Below, in pieces: positions 1-30,821 of a stretch of 64,000 nucleotides of DNA; positions within the stretch are counted from its first letter, which is position 1; each line of letters starts with the position of its first letter. The DNA comes from Ascaris suum (Eukaryota > Nematoda > Chromadorea > Rhabditida > Ascarididae), in the NCBI GenBank assembly GCA_013433145.1, contig CM024182.1:2280501-2344500 (forward strand), written 5' to 3'. A program made the position numbers and the translations under genes. The notes beneath the pieces are model-generated. The model ran no database searches, was not told where the DNA came from, and was given only the letters and a program-made list of their open reading frames with translations.

Positions 1-1097
1 TGATCAAAAACATCCTCTCACAAATTCAAAAAAAATGTGAGAGGTTAACATTTTTTTAAAATTGTTGAAGACAGCCATTTTGGTGCTGTTTTCTTCAATG
101 TTAATGCCGAGTTTGTTGATGCGTTATCGCCAACCAATGAAAGTTCCAAATGTAATAAAAACTCTCTCCCATTACCTTTCATGAGTGGATCAGTCTTTGA
201 TGATCGTTGCTCATCGTTGCCCATCCATGACCATTCGATCATTCAGAGGGACCCCATTATGTATTCAAAGAGAAATGCACTGTGGAATAGATTTTTGAAG
301 GCCGCAATTTTAGTCCATTAAAATAGCTATTCTTAGATAACGTTTGTGATGTTGTATTCTTCACTTAGACAGAAATTTTATTTGCCAATTTGTCTTTCAT
401 GAACTGTAACAACAAATGCAGCTGCTTGAGAAGACTTCCCTAAAACCGGCTTTTACTTCTCATACTTAATCGATTTCACTCATCGCTAAGTAAGCTTACC
501 TGACAGTTGCACTAGCCGACTTATAGCCTCAGTTCAATTCTCCCATATTATGCACCACATTTACGGTATTAAAGCCAGAGGATGTTCAATGACAGTACCA
601 GCTTATTTGTCCTCGAAGGTGTTTCTCGGGTTATTTTTTAGCGCACTTCGTTTAAATAGTCAAAAATGAAGAAACCATCATGAGGCAGATTGAGAAATTC
701 GGCACTGTAGGGCAAATATCATTCGGGACAAATTCGACGCATATCACCACTGTTGACACTTAGTAGACTTTGTAAGTAAAACCAGTACAAATGTTTCAAT
801 ATGGGTAATTAATCATGTAAGCAGATTTGACCGAGAAGCTTTTTGCGCTACAATTTGTGCTCATAACGTGAAATGCATTCACAGTATAATAGCCAATTTT
901 ATACAGTAAACTTTAAACGAGCTTTACTGTTCCAAACAATTCAATGAAGCTATTCAACGATAGGGATACTTTAGGTTACTATGATAGTGGAAAATATTGC
1001 TACAGTAAAATCGATATTTACTTAAATCGACAAAGCATTCATTACGAATAAATGTCTCTTCATATCACCACCACTTCCGTTTAGCTGAAGTTGTGAG
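1..1097. other. No supported gene
   Basis: AT-rich sequence. The short frame near 45-242 (minus) has a stop directly before its ATG and no acceptor that would make it an internal exon. I see nothing else. Confidence 0.5.
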
Positions 1098-1290
1098 GTA
1101 GTGTGAAGATGAGGGCTTAGGCTCGTCTCCTGCCCATCGGATACTGACGAGTCGATTCACCGTTGTTCCATGCGGCTTGCTTCACCGCCCGCGTTCCGAT
1201 GAGACCACTGGTCGGAATGACTCGGTAGGACAAAGCCAAAGAGTTTGCTCGGAGCCCTCTTAAAACCGACCGCGCACTAAGCAAAACTAA
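1098..1290 (+). repeat. Dispersed repeat, copy 1
   Basis: This GC-richer block stands out from AT-rich flanks. From about 1104 (GTGAAG) through GGCTCGTCTCCT, TCGGAT and CGATTCACCGTTGTTCC it aligns with the reverse strand near 61.85-61.95 kb. The following stretch (CGATGAGACCA...GTTTGCTCGGAGC) aligns more loosely with the same copy. No open frame is shared intact, so it is more likely a non-autonomous repeat than a gene. Exact ends are not defined. Confidence 0.6.
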
Positions 1291-4200
1291 ACGATGAATG
1301 GAAAATCGATATATGTTACATATAAAGGCAACTTTCTTTGTATCATTGTAATGAATGAGTTATGTTGAGATGTACTTGAAAAAAACTGATGTAAACTGAG
1401 GTTTCACCATACGTAAAGCATGGAGTGCATATTGTGCACCGTACATTTACGTATTAAAACCCATGAGTTACCGATGGGTAGGAAAAAACAATATAAACTA
1501 TGTTATATTAATTCCTTATATGTTAAAATGTCGTTAGTGAAATTTTTATATGCGGTCTTACAGAAATTCTCTCATGTGACGAAATAGTTACGACAAATGG
1601 AGGCGAAAAACTCCTCTTATATGTCCACTTTTTAGCACACTTTTCTTCCATTGCAGGATTTATTTTTCTTTGAAGAAAGCAGGATTTATTCATGTTGCTC
1701 GTTGAAAGTTCTCGTTGTTATGGCTCTAAGACTTGAAACTTGAGTTGCCTCAATGGACATTACAAGTGAAGAAGCAATTCTCATTCTCCTTTTTCATTCT
1801 CTTTCATTTGTGTTTTTTTATTTCAAGCAAACGTTTTATGCGATACTTTCGTCATTCATTAATTCAATACGAAAAAAAAAAAGCTTGAGCACTTCCACAT
1901 AATGCATTGCTCTTGAAATTTTTTCTTGTGATTTTTCTTTTTTGAAAATATTTAACTTCCCTTTAATTTCTTGTGTGTTTTTTTTGAAGAAAAAATCTTC
2001 TCTTATGAAGGGTATAATCAAGGTATGTTTATTTTGATCGATATTGCCCTTATAGCAATCATTTCAAATTGTTTATCTCGAACGATAAACTCCATTATGA
2101 GATTTGCAATGTGCTAATGAAAAGTGCTCAGAATGAATTCGCAACTCTTCGCAATATAAACATCAAAGTTTTTTTGGCAACACTTTCAGTGTCGCTTTGA
2201 TTCATTAAAAAAAAAAAACGACCGCTCCAATACCTCATTGCCCATTATTTGGGCACTTCCTATCAACACCTCTCATTTTGCCATTTAACTCATTTCAATA
2301 TTTCTTTTCTTTTGCCATTTCACGAGAGCGCGTCACTCACCTCTGAGGGTTCTTCGAAGTGATTCCTCTAAGACCTTAGCCTAAACCAGACTTTTCATCT
2401 TTGCCTAGGCCAGACTGTTCATCTTAGCCTTGGGCCAGACTTTCCATTTTCTAATATACCTTCGTTGTCCTCTCATCAATTCCAGACGATCTAAAAACGT
2501 CCTTCTTTCACGACATGTACAAATTGCACAATTCACGCATAGTAACAAGGAAAAGTAAATGTTTTTTGTAATAGAGTATTCAATTTTTAAACCTTCAACA
2601 ATAGCCATAACGCTAATTATGAAAAGATGGCTAAATGAAAGTTCATTGGCGCAACACAAATATTATGACTAATTAATCACACATTTAAAAGTTCATCTAA
2701 CCAAAATTTACAAATATATAGTTTTTGTTGGAATAATTCATCGAGTGGGCAATATAATAAACATAGGCGAATGAGTAATTCATCAAAAATATTCAAATAG
2801 ATAACATTAAAAAAAAAAGACAGCACTCTCTAATGCGTTGAAACGAATCTCATTGCGCCACCTTCGTTTTTCAGCGATATGATTTTCAACTTCTATAATA
2901 TTTTAGTTGATTTAATCGGTAAAGGAAAGCGATCAATGAACTACAGCTGAAAATTGCTGCATTTGCTTTTCCGACAATAGTAAATAGCGCAACGTTTGCG
3001 AATATTTCTACGACAACTATCTTTCCACGATTGTTTAAGGTGAGCACTGAACTTCAGTTTAACATTGAACTATGTTTTTTTTTTTCTTTATTAATTATTA
3101 TAGATAGAAATAGACCAACAGCGAGAGGAAACCATGAAAATAAACGTCCACTGGGAAGTGGAAGGGAAGCGGGAGAGAGAGTACGAAGCTCTCGTAATGA
3201 ACGCTTTCAGCTATCGGTCGATGATTTCTATTCCTTTCAAATTGAAGAGTGATCGAAGGAAAGATAAAAATTAAAGAAAAAGCATTTGGATGATTTTATG
3301 CGTGTTGCATGCATCACATATCTTTGTTTCGCTACTCCTCAAAGGCTATTTCACGTAAAAAGAGCGCTGAATGTACTTCCAAAAGGTGAGACCCGTTCGC
3401 AATAAAATAATTGTCGCTCTCTTCAGCCTATTCGTAAAATTTCAAAACGTTGCAAATTTCCGACAATTACAGCTATAAAAAAAAAAAAACTGCCGATAAG
3501 TGATTCTTTCAGAAATATTTGAAATATTTTTTGAAATATTTTTTCATGAGCATAATATATCTAACAACATCTTATTCCACATCTTTTATCCCATAGAAAA
3601 AGAGTTCTCTATGTTTCGATAATTGAATCGGAAACTGCAAGCGGTAATGTATTCATATACTCGGGAAAAACCGTTGAATAAACAATTATTCCGCTTTTGT
3701 CTTTGATATCTCGCATCTGTCCTATATTTAAGGTGAGTTCTCCTCCTTTCCTCTCTTCTTTTAAGTAGGTACAGCCTACTTTCTCACGGGGAATGAAATT
3801 TGCATAGAACGAGTGAAATCTACCATACGCCCGTTTCAGCTGCACATCATTATAATGATCATCATCTTCGTGATAAACGCTTTTTATGTTCATTCGAAAA
3901 TTTGCATATACAAAGCGCATCATGATGATCTTGTATCTATGCGGATGTGTGTTCGTGCGTGTGTGAGATTCATCGTGAGGAGAGGACTAACTTCTAATAT
4001 CCGGCATTTCGGGCTCAGGAATTACTGAAGCCGGGCCCATAAAGGGCAATTCTTCCACGAACAGTCGATCTAATTCAGGAATTTCAAAAATGGGCTCAAT
4101 CAGAATTGACTAAAATTTTGTATTAATATGCGAGAAAAGGAATACTAATTTCGCGGCAATGCGGCAACACAAGGGTGGGTCTTATAACTGACAGGTGTGG

Positions 4201-4342
4201 AAGCAATCGGAACAATTGAAATACGATTGCATTATTACGCATATTTTGTCGTTTGCTGGCAGTTTGCGAGGATGGGCGGTCTGATGAGCGGAATCACAAA
4301 AAGCGCATACCGTGCCGTTTTTTTTGGCGCTTTTTTATACTC
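1291..4342. other. No supported gene
   Basis: AT-rich with several A/T homopolymers (1873, 2206, 3477). Frames near 3031-3252 and 3609-3923 lack flanking splice sites that extend them and match no family I recognise. Confidence 0.45.
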
Positions 4343-4772
4343 ATGTCAATTATAAGGCTACGAAGCATGTTTCATGTTGACAGCAACGTACATCCAGTGG
4401 ACGACATGCTCTTCATTCCAGTAAACGATGATGTTTTATATGAAATACTTAGGCAGTACATTACAGGTGCGAAACCTCTTCAACCTCAGTCAGTACCGTG
4501 ACGATCTTTACTATGCCTTTGGATTGTTGTGCCTTGGCTCATGGTTCATTTTCAATTTGTGGATTCTCAGGGATTACTTCTTTCCCTGGTGGTTTCCACC
4601 GATTTACACCGACGGAGGCCTCAAGAAAGAGAAACTCGAATTGAAAAAGATCGAACTGATACGAAAAGCCCGACTCAGTAGTGCATTCACTATTACGACA
4701 TCGATTGCGATACCACCTGAAGCTCAAGACTCTTTTTATACCCCGCCAATGCTTAATGAAATGATTTTCTAA
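4343..4772 (+). CDS. Small single-pass membrane protein, two exons, unidentified
   Basis: Exon 1 (4343-4420) and exon 2 (4467-4772) are separated by a 46-nt intron, GTAAACG...ATTACAG, phase 0. The joined product is 127 residues. The N-terminal part is polar (HPVDDMLFIP), followed by a membrane helix at about residues 44-60 (YYAFGLLCLGSWFIFNLWIL), an aromatic stretch (FFPWWFPP), a charged Lys/Glu-rich helix (LKKEKLELKKIELIRKARL) and a polar tail. The start is the first in-frame ATG after an AT-rich stretch; further upstream exons cannot be excluded. The first few residues superficially recall PEN-2, but the rest does not fit that family. It lies on the opposite strand, downstream of the receptor's last visible exon, so it is either nested in a receptor intron or the receptor ends in between. 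Confidence 0.55.
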
Positions 4773-7048
4773 CGTTTGTGGTGATGGCCGAGAAGTTGTA
4801 TACCTGCAGGCTTCGAAAAATCACATTTTTGGCATCTTCGCATATCACGCCTCTAGTGCCGTATAAAAGACCATCTTTTCTGGGAAGGAGGAGGGGTAAA
4901 AGGAAACGATCATCTTTTTTAAGTCAGTTTTCACGTATCTTCTTGAAGAACTGACAACTACTCTTCACCATCAATTATTCTTTGAGCTTTGTTCAATTTG
5001 TGATGGAAAGTCGCAATCTCGTGGATTTCGCAATCTCGCTGCTACTCATCGTTTCAGATGAGAGAAAATTCACCCGCCCCCTCCGCTATCCCCGCCCTAA
5101 AAATCTTCCCCCTCCAAATGAAATTTTTTCAACGGGTAACCATACCATGGTCGTATGCCCGTTTTTAGTGGAAATTATTGAAGTCCTTCACATCCATGAT
5201 GCCTTTTTTAATTGTCTTGTTTCTCACCGCTTATTAGGCGTACTGCAATTGATCGCCTACTAGACCATTACCTCGCCCTCTTTTGCATGGTCCTCAAATT
5301 CTGTGAAAGTTATAGGCAAATAATATTCCAATAAATCACCAAGCATTGACACAACAAAATAAATGCTTAACTAATATGAGATCATAATATTTGGTAGTTT
5401 TTAAGACATAATTTCTAAAGCATAATCGAAAATTTAGCAGTAATGACTATTACTCAAAAGCTAATAAAAATACGCATTAAATTTCTAGAAATTCATTTAA
5501 CGCTGATAAATGAGAGCAGTTAAATCATTTCGTTTTGCATTTATAATAAAAGTGCGAAAACTTTTGTAAGTGCTTATTTCTTAATAACGAATATACGATT
5601 CAACCATATTTGTAAATATTATTGAGCTTCGTACAATTGCATTATTCATCGAATATGGTTAAAAGTGTTTGGTTAATTAATACCACACACAAATTGACAT
5701 TACAACACCTTAATCAAAGATAGCGCGCCTAGATATTTCTACGTAGGATATTTCTATCCTGGATATATTTCATCAGGGAATTTCTTTCAACTAGACCGTA
5801 AACCAGTGGTCTAGGGTAAAAGAAATAAAATGATATCGGTTTTTCATTCTATTCTTTCAATGCAAATTCCCCGCTTAGAATGAAACGAAAATTGAAAAGA
5901 CCAAATGGCATCATAGTTGCTTCTTCGTAAAATCCTTCAGAAGTTTCCAACATTAATAAACATAATCACAGTTCATATAAACAAATTAACAGCGTTTCCA
6001 AGTGCCCATAATCAGACTGAAATACAACTGATAACAAAAAAGTGCCGGGCTGAAATTGTCCATAAAAATCACATTCGGCAAATTCCATTGCCATAGATTT
6101 TACTATTCACGACTTGCAACTACCCGACAAACAGACAGTCACATACATACATGTGCACAGATATGATGTTGTAATAAGACTACTATAACCATTAAGCTCG
6201 ACGCCTTGAGACAATTTGCATCCATTGTCTATGAAAAGTTTGCCTACATATTCTTTATTAAATAATTGTAGATAGAATACTAGTGAAGTCATCAAACGTA
6301 ATGGTTCATTCACCTTTTCATGCTGTATGTTTTTGTTTCTCTTTACGGCCTAACAGACTTATTAAATGCGCCCTCTTTTCATCTCATGTTGAAATTTGTG
6401 TTTGAGTATTTAATCTCTCAACTCATCAACAATATTACATTTACCCACATTTATGTCTTGTTTACCGATTTTCCATATGAACTTAATTGACATGCTGTGT
6501 TATGGGCATGGTCTCATCGTTATGCTGCCCCGAATGAGATGTGTGGTTTAATCTTGTTATCCTTCGTGAGTTGCTCATACGAGGGGACTCCTCATGAATA
6601 TAATTCACTGACATATCACTCGAATGATGTCTACGTTTCGACCGACTACCTGAAATACTTTTACACTTTTATATCGTAGGATTCACTCATAATTCAGCTC
6701 ATCACTGGGCATTTAGAAAAAAAAACCCATATAATTGGTACGCTGGTGAATATTGAACCCACCAAATTTCATTACATTGTCCTCAGTGACACCTATGCTG
6801 AAACAATCAAGCAAACAGATAAACGCAGACAGACACGCATACATCCGGACAATCCTATACTTTTGCATACTGTTGCGAAAGATACTATCGACGGCGCATG
6901 AAAAATTCTTTTGACAATTTCCGAGACAAAAAACTATGAGAAATTGGATCGAAGAGACATTTATATTGGATAAATTCGAAAATATTGGAGACTTTTATGC
7001 AAGAAGTTAGCATGGAAGACAGCTAAACTTCAGTAGATCATTAAACAT
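4773..7048. other. No supported gene; expected site of the receptor's cytoplasmic exons
   Basis: I searched the minus strand for phosphatase hallmarks (NRYKN, YINAN, WRMVWE, HCSAGVGRTG equivalents) and found none. A proline-rich plus-strand frame near 5040-5130 lacks supporting splice context. Confidence 0.45.
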
Positions 7049-7171
7049 GGAGTATGATATAGCGATGGATAAGTGGAAAAATATGCAAGATTTGAATATG
7101 CAAATTGAACGGAGTATGATATAGCGATGGATAGGTGGAAAATATGCAAGATATGAATATGCAAATCGAAC
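7049..7171. repeat. Two-copy tandem duplication, about 62 bp unit
   Basis: Units 7049-7110 and 7111-7171 both run GGAGTATGATATAGCGATGG ... GAATATGCAAAT(T/C)GAAC with a few substitutions and a one-base indel. It lies 55 bp past the donor of the receptor's transmembrane exon, so it is intronic or 3' flanking. Confidence 0.9.
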
Positions 7172-7225
7172 TTCTTACTTGAAAGTTAGGAAATTTCACT
7201 CGAAAAATTATAAAAACACACTCAC

Positions 7226-24709
<17,484 letters not shown>

Positions 24710-24715
24710 CTGTAA
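24710..24715 (-). promoter_or_regulatory. Candidate trans-splice (or 5' UTR) acceptor abutting the receptor start codon
   Basis: TTACAG lies immediately before the ATG of the signal-peptide exon. In nematodes this arrangement usually marks spliced-leader addition; an ordinary 5' UTR intron acceptor is equally possible from sequence alone. Confidence 0.5.
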
Positions 24716-27700
24716 GAATCATCATTCGGATAACCATCGCATTAAAGTAAATAGAGCGCGGTGGCTACTATAGAGGAAAGAGAGAGTTCTCCTACTTCAA
24801 AGCCCAAAGATGTATATTGGCTAATAAATGTTAAAAAATATTTTCTTTGAACTTTTCATTGGTTCTGAGTTCATTTAAACAAAACTTTGGCTGAAAAAAA
24901 CGCACTTAAAAGTTCCACTCAATTGCAAGATATCAGTGGTGAAATTTTTGCTCCCAAAATCGAAATTTGCCATTATTGCTGCACATATGCGAATTCCATT
25001 CACTAAAAACTATATCCATGCTGAAAACTATATCCATGAGTTCCATTCACTAAACTATATCGCTTTCTACGAAGTTTTCCTGACTTTAAACGAGTTTCCG
25101 CCCGCCCTACGAGAAATCGGTACTGACTGAAAATTTTTTAATTTTTTATACTTCTTGTCACTAGTATCGGCGTCGAGACAATCTAACGAGAAATATTTTT
25201 GCAAATAACGACAATAGAAATGAATTAAGAGTAGTTATTGCCTATATTTTTTAACGCTCCATGTTATATTCACGAATCACATAAGAAATAATTGTCCCAT
25301 CAATATATCTGTTAAAATACGATAAATGTTGTGATCAACAACTTATATTCGTATAAGAAATATTCGATTGCGACTCTCTTATACGAATCCGGTTTTTTTT
25401 CTAGCTTTATTTAATATTTTCCTCCTATGTTATATATTCACATTTAGATGCTCATGTGAATACTTATTTAGCCTAAGGCTGTACATTATAGCGATATTTT
25501 AGAATATTTTTCTGCTTACTCGCATGGATGTACTTTAACTAAGCTCAACGAAGCAGTTACGAATAACGAAACCTAACAAGCGAATGATCACTTGTTCAGG
25601 ACAAAACTTCTTCATGATAACATATCTTCTCTTGGAAACGTTTGGTGATAAACTTTAGATTTCATGAATTTGGGTCATTCGCACGATAGGAGTGTTGACT
25701 TCATGTTTTAGGTCAATGGATTTACGCAAAATATTCGTTTCATAGAGGAATAGCATTTAGCAAAAAAACTGAAAACTTCTTTTAAAAGCCAACCATCCGC
25801 CTTTCGCTGGTAGACGGTTAGCAGTTTAAGGCTCAAACTCAGGTGAATGCTCGAGCTCGGACTTGAACTCGAAGTAAAATGCTCATTTGCGTTTCAAAAC
25901 AAATGAAAAATTTTAGGATTTTGGCGCTTGACATATCGAATACTCATCTCCTCAAGATGATGTATAGTTATGGCATAACTATGAAATTCACCCTCTCTCC
26001 TCCCGCTTTATTTAAAGTGGAATAATGCATAAATTGAGGCTGAGTTACCCGCAATTTTTCATTTAGTGGAATCTTCTTCATTTAAAGTTGGAATGATGGA
26101 ATTTTTATGGTAAAATCATTAAGGATTATATCATAAGGATTATATCAATCCACTAAACTTTTCTCGAGTTTTTTAAGCGACTGAAAATGTTCAGGTTCAA
26201 GAGTTTTCTAAATGAGTTCATAAAAGACTTCTTTTTCAAAAAATTTACCACAGCACTCGTGTGAAATAGTTGGATTACAATAAACCTATAAAGTAAGCAA
26301 ATGAGGCGAAACAATTAGAGCATTAGTAAAAACGAAAGAATGATGTAAACTTAACGGCATCCATTTATGAATCGTTCATGTAGAAAGTCATTTTAACGCA
26401 AAGAAAATCGCAACGATAATGGACTCATTGAGGTGGGTATTGAGGAGTAAAAAATTAAGGAATCTAAGCCTCGTGCACAATTTATTACTTTTACTTAAGA
26501 ATCCGCTTTTTTTCCTTCATCGAACAAGAGGTATTCAGGTGTTCAAGTAGATTATTTCTCCCCTCTCCTACCGTTTCTCCTCCTTCCATTGTCGTTGTCT
26601 CCAATCCCTCCTCGATTCAACCAAGTTAGTGAATAAGTGTAAGGTGAAATATTGAATAGGTGAAGGCAAAAATCGTTTTTTTTTTCGATCTCAGCCCCAA
26701 TAAATGAATAAAAAACGAAAAATGTTAATTACGTTTTCAAGGATCTAAAGGATCAATAAAAAGGGAATAATAGCGAAACAAAAAGTTCGCGAGTGGAATA
26801 TTTTGAAAAATCTCAGCAAAAAAATGTGCAATACAGGAAGATGTTAAGCGCAATTTTCTGATCAATTTTTCGACATAAGAGGAAACTTGTGAATGTATCA
26901 TTTTTCTTCATGTTTTCTTTTTTTCTTTTAAATAAAACAACGCACATTTATTGTAGAAATATATTTTATTTGCTAGTAAGAACAATGAAAAAGGAAAATA
27001 GTCGTATTAAAGATTTTGCGCCGAAATTTTCTTTGCTGGCCAAGCATTTCTATCAAAGTTATCTTTCCTTATCAATAAGAATTTCTTATCATATGGAATT
27101 TAAGCGTAATCTCATGATGCAACGATTTGGTGGGTGCGGCTTTTAAACGTCACTAATGAAAGCGATATGCGTTTTTGGACGAATAAACACAATAAGTCTA
27201 GTAAGAAGTGGGCATATTTCTAAAATTGCTTATACCTTCCCGTCATAATTGCTTATAGCCTTTCCCATCCCTTCTCCCAAAGCGTCCCCTCTCCTCCTTT
27301 CACTATCACCTCGGAATGTTTAAGGTGGAGAGGTTTTTATAGCGATTGAATCAATAAGCTAGATCAAGAATCAAACAAAGACTGGTTGACGGCAAAGTGT
27401 CATATCAGCGTTTGACATCATACGATCATTTCTATCATTTGATGGTTCGATTGAAAAATCAATTGAGAAGAAGCAACGAGTAAGAAATTTTTTCCACTGT
27501 TTTTCTTCTTCTGATTTTTCTCTTTCTTCTCAATGCTCAAATAGAAACATCACAAATATCGACGCTTAGAAAATTGTCTACAAGATCATAATAGGTGTAC
27601 TTGTTATAGTTGAACTTATAGTCAAAATGTGTTGTTTCGAGTTCTATTTCATGAATTAAGCTATAAATTCCTATCAATTTCATTAAATACTTTTCGAAAT

Positions 27701-29017
27701 TAATTTCTTTAATAAAATTGTAATATATTATCGGCTCTCGTCATAAAAACATTATGGTATAAAATAAATTCAGTTAGGGGATTGAATTTTCCTATTTCAA
27801 CCATAAGAAATTAAAAACAATAAAAAAAAAGAGAGAGAAAAAAGCGCTCACAATTTCCAAATTAATGATGAAATCAGAGAATGATCGTTATCGATAAAGT
27901 TGAAAGATTGCCAATTATGCAAGTGATACCGACTCAACTCCAAAAAGCAACGAGGATTGTTGTGGAAGAAAGTTGTGGAAAACATTTCCGACTGATCAAG
28001 AATGTCTATGACGAATCAATCGCTATAGTGGGAGTGTCAAATCATCGATACGTAAAACTCGTTCTTACACGTTGTTTAATGTCCACTCATCTAATTCAAC
28101 ATTTGATTATATTAGAAACACTATAATCACACCGAAATTGATAGTGCTGATTACTTAATGCATTCGTTATCACCGATTATCACTGATTAAATTGTTTCTA
28201 AGGAGGAATAAATAAATTGTCTCGACTATATCAAAGCAATATGCGATGTTTTGTTTCACTATTCTTATGAAATATTTCAACGATCTTCTTATGGTCTCTT
28301 ACACTAGAAGCTTCTAACGAGCCTAGGCCAGCTCTCGCGTATGAGCACCGAAAAGCAGAAATTTTGAAAACGCCTAAAAGCGTCCTCTTGAGGAAAGCAA
28401 AATTATAGATGGGCTTATATCGAATAAAGGAAGAATCAAAAATCAAAACACTTCTCTTATAATTTTGTTTCCGCTTATAATTATCTCGTTTCAAAATATT
28501 TTCTCGCTTAAATTTTCACGCATCAAACGCTTCTTCGCTTTGTAATTTGCAAATATTTTGAATTCGAAAGTATTGAAAAAATGAGAATTAAAATGAGAAT
28601 TATCCTGTTTGTAACGCCAATATAGGCTTTATCGGTCAAAAACAAAGTTGTCCTTTCGATCCATTTATCATCACAATCAAGATTAAAAGGAGAGTTCAGC
28701 TGAGATGGCATCACCACATTTAGTCTGCTGCATACCGCAAACATAAATGTGGTTTGCTGAGCTCTTGCTCGTAAAGGTTCAGCGCTGTCGAAAATTCAAA
28801 TTTCAAAAGCCTATTGGAATTCGGCGATTCTGCAACTAGAATACCGATGCGTGTTACGTATATCAAAACAACGAAACCACAATTCCGGAAATCATCATCA
28901 CTTCGGCAGTGAAGTCGGATACATCCCGAATCACCCTATCATCGATTGCATAATTTGTTCAAAACTTCGATGATACGAGCCAGTTGTAGGCGCATCTACA
29001 GTTACGAGGCTTCATTT
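24716..29017. other. Intergenic, no supported gene
   Basis: About 4.3 kb between the receptor start and the gluconokinase 3' end. A short direct repeat (AAAACTATATCCATG, near 25006 and 25024) is visible. The 81-codon plus frame at 27881-28126 has balanced composition but no splice context, homology I recognise or neighbours, so I leave it uncalled. Confidence 0.45.
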
Positions 29018-29023
29018 TTTATT
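29018..29023 (-). terminator. Poly(A) signal of gluconokinase
   Basis: AATAAA on the minus strand, about 28 bp after the gluconokinase stop codon. Confidence 0.7.
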
Positions 29024-29050
29024 CAAGACACATAAATTCAGTATTATTCA

Positions 29051-30744
29051 TCACTTGCCGAGCGCTGAAATTATTTCGTTCACGACCTGCTCAACTGAAC
29101 CATTCGCATCGATAGTGATGCAGTTATGCTCATTGCAAGGTGGTTCGAGGGTTTCCAGCTGGCTGTCAAGAAGACGGCAATCGACAAAATGACCTTGTCG
29201 TAAGCGAACTCGCCGTTCCAATTCATCCCTTAATCTATTTCATAGTAGAATATCATCTTTTGAAATTAAAGATCTAGGTGATGCATTATGAAAAAAACCA
29301 CCTATTTATTACAGGGTGGCCCGGAAGTAGCACTTTGTGGAGACGTTTTTGCTTGATTTACTTCTGGACTAAGAGATAGAGGTAGAGCAACTTCTAGGCC
29401 ACCCATCCTCTACAATCAACTGTATTCAATAATCCATGCATATTTCACTTAATCCGGTTTATTGCACAAATTTTCCACGAAAAGAATTCATTCTTTCGGG
29501 GCCGTTGGTTTGATTGCAAAACTTCACCGAATCGGGCCGTGGATTATGTGTGAATCGTTTGGCACAAATATATGCCTAAAAGTTGTTTTTGAATATGAAA
29601 GATCAATTTGACTATTTGGATATGAATTTTTGATGCAGTTTACATCCGTCAAATTTGATACGTCTAGTTGGTCCCCTGTTGAAACAGAACAGTCATGGTA
29701 GGCAGCTTTACAGAGACATACATAATTAGGAGCGGAGATAGGCGATTTGACGATGCTCTTTCGAAATGCAAATTTACGAAACCTCAAATAATGAGTAAAA
29801 AAAAAAACACAGACCGCTCAACGTTTAAATAAATGAAGACGTAATTGCCGTCGAGTGGAGCACTAAGAATCTGACGATAATTCCTCTTTAATGCTGAACA
29901 TGCAATCACAATCTTTTGAGTGGAATATTTGGCTAAGTTCGCAACTTTTTGAAGCCATGGATAGCGATCCTCGTCATTAAGTGCAATTCCTCAAATATAT
30001 TCTCATTGATTTATCGATATTTAAGAATAATCAAGAAAAATTTTTTTAATATGGTAAATGATTGCTAATGTACAATTGAACTGATATCGTGGATGATAAT
30101 AACAACTGAACCATTGTATTTCTTGGAGAATTTTCTTGCATATTTAATTAGAATATTTCCTATATTTTAATAAGTTAGCGATAGCGACAATGTGATGCAA
30201 TCAAATTATTGCAAAGAAATGAATTTCTTCAAAGTATGAGTAGAGGAATCATCAATCATTTACTACCGGTTTAGGCCATTTCGAATATCGATGAAATCGT
30301 TCTACGAAGTACTAATCATTACAGCAATTTTAAACTTAGATAAGTTTATTTTAATGTCGTTTGAAGTTCGATTCCTATGCGCAAATTTTTTCGTCTATTT
30401 TAAAAGATTTGCAAAAAATCCCAAATCAATCGCAGCTTTGTACTTATGATTACGTAATCATTCCTGTGAATAAACTTGTTGGGAAATATAAAAAAGAACT
30501 AAGAGAGAATATTTTTGGAAATTAACAGAATTAATATTTTTCTTTTGTTCAAGTAGGTGAATTATTTCTTTAGAAATAAACGATGAAATTGAAACGAACC
30601 TCTACTCATTTTAGCACGATTTGTCTCTGAATGATAATCGTCAGCATCTTCGAAATGAGCCTCAAATTTGGTGGCTAAACATTTACCAACTGTCGTTTTA
30701 CCACAACCGGAAACACCCATTACGAAGATACATTTTATCGTCAT
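29051..30744 (-). CDS. Gluconokinase (IDNK/GntK family)
   Basis: Three exons, 30600-30744, 29815-29989 and 29051-29234, join in frame to 167 residues, close to bacterial GntK and somewhat shorter than human IDNK. It phosphorylates D-gluconate with ATP to 6-phosphogluconate, feeding the pentose phosphate pathway in the cytosol. Visible motifs: Walker A GVSGCGKTT (residues 10-18), DADDYH (33-38), the MSRGIALNDEDR substrate segment around 46-57, YPWL (58-61), ACSALKR (78-84) and the RQGHF motif (119-123), then the C-terminal QLETLEPP. Exon 2 starts after a weak TTTGAG acceptor and ends with a weak GTCTGT donor; these boundaries are the only ones that keep the frame, but the exon 2/3 junction (around residue 107) is the least certain point. 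Intron 2 contains a small transposon-like element. The start is the first in-frame ATG directly before the P-loop strand. Confidence 0.93.
29312..29406. mobile_element. Small mariner-like MITE in gluconokinase intron 2
   Basis: CAGGGTGGCCCGGAAGT at the left end and the near-complement ACTTCTAGGCCACCC at the right enclose about 90 bp. A TA precedes the left end. CAGGGTGG-type termini and TA target sites are usual for mariner/Tc MITEs. The right-hand TA is not directly adjacent, so the exact end is uncertain. Confidence 0.55.
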
Positions 30745-30821
30745 TCCAGCCGCTGGGAAATTAAAATAAGGATATGACCTGAAATTATAGTCGCTAATCT
30801 TAAATTATCCCCTATTTAAAC

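Noticed and set aside
45..242. Minus-strand frame as the receptor's cytoplasmic juxtamembrane exon (NDEQRSSKTDPLMK)
   Set aside because: A stop directly precedes its ATG and there is no acceptor in the right frame; the resemblance to LAR juxtamembrane sequence is too short.
3609..3923. 104-codon minus-strand frame
   Set aside because: No splice sites extend it, no recognised domain, and a plus-strand frame overlaps it; chance frame in AT-rich DNA is sufficient.
27881..28126. 81-codon plus-strand frame in the 4.3-kb intergenic region
   Set aside because: Plausible composition but no acceptor, donor, poly(A) logic or recognised similarity; below the level I would call a gene.
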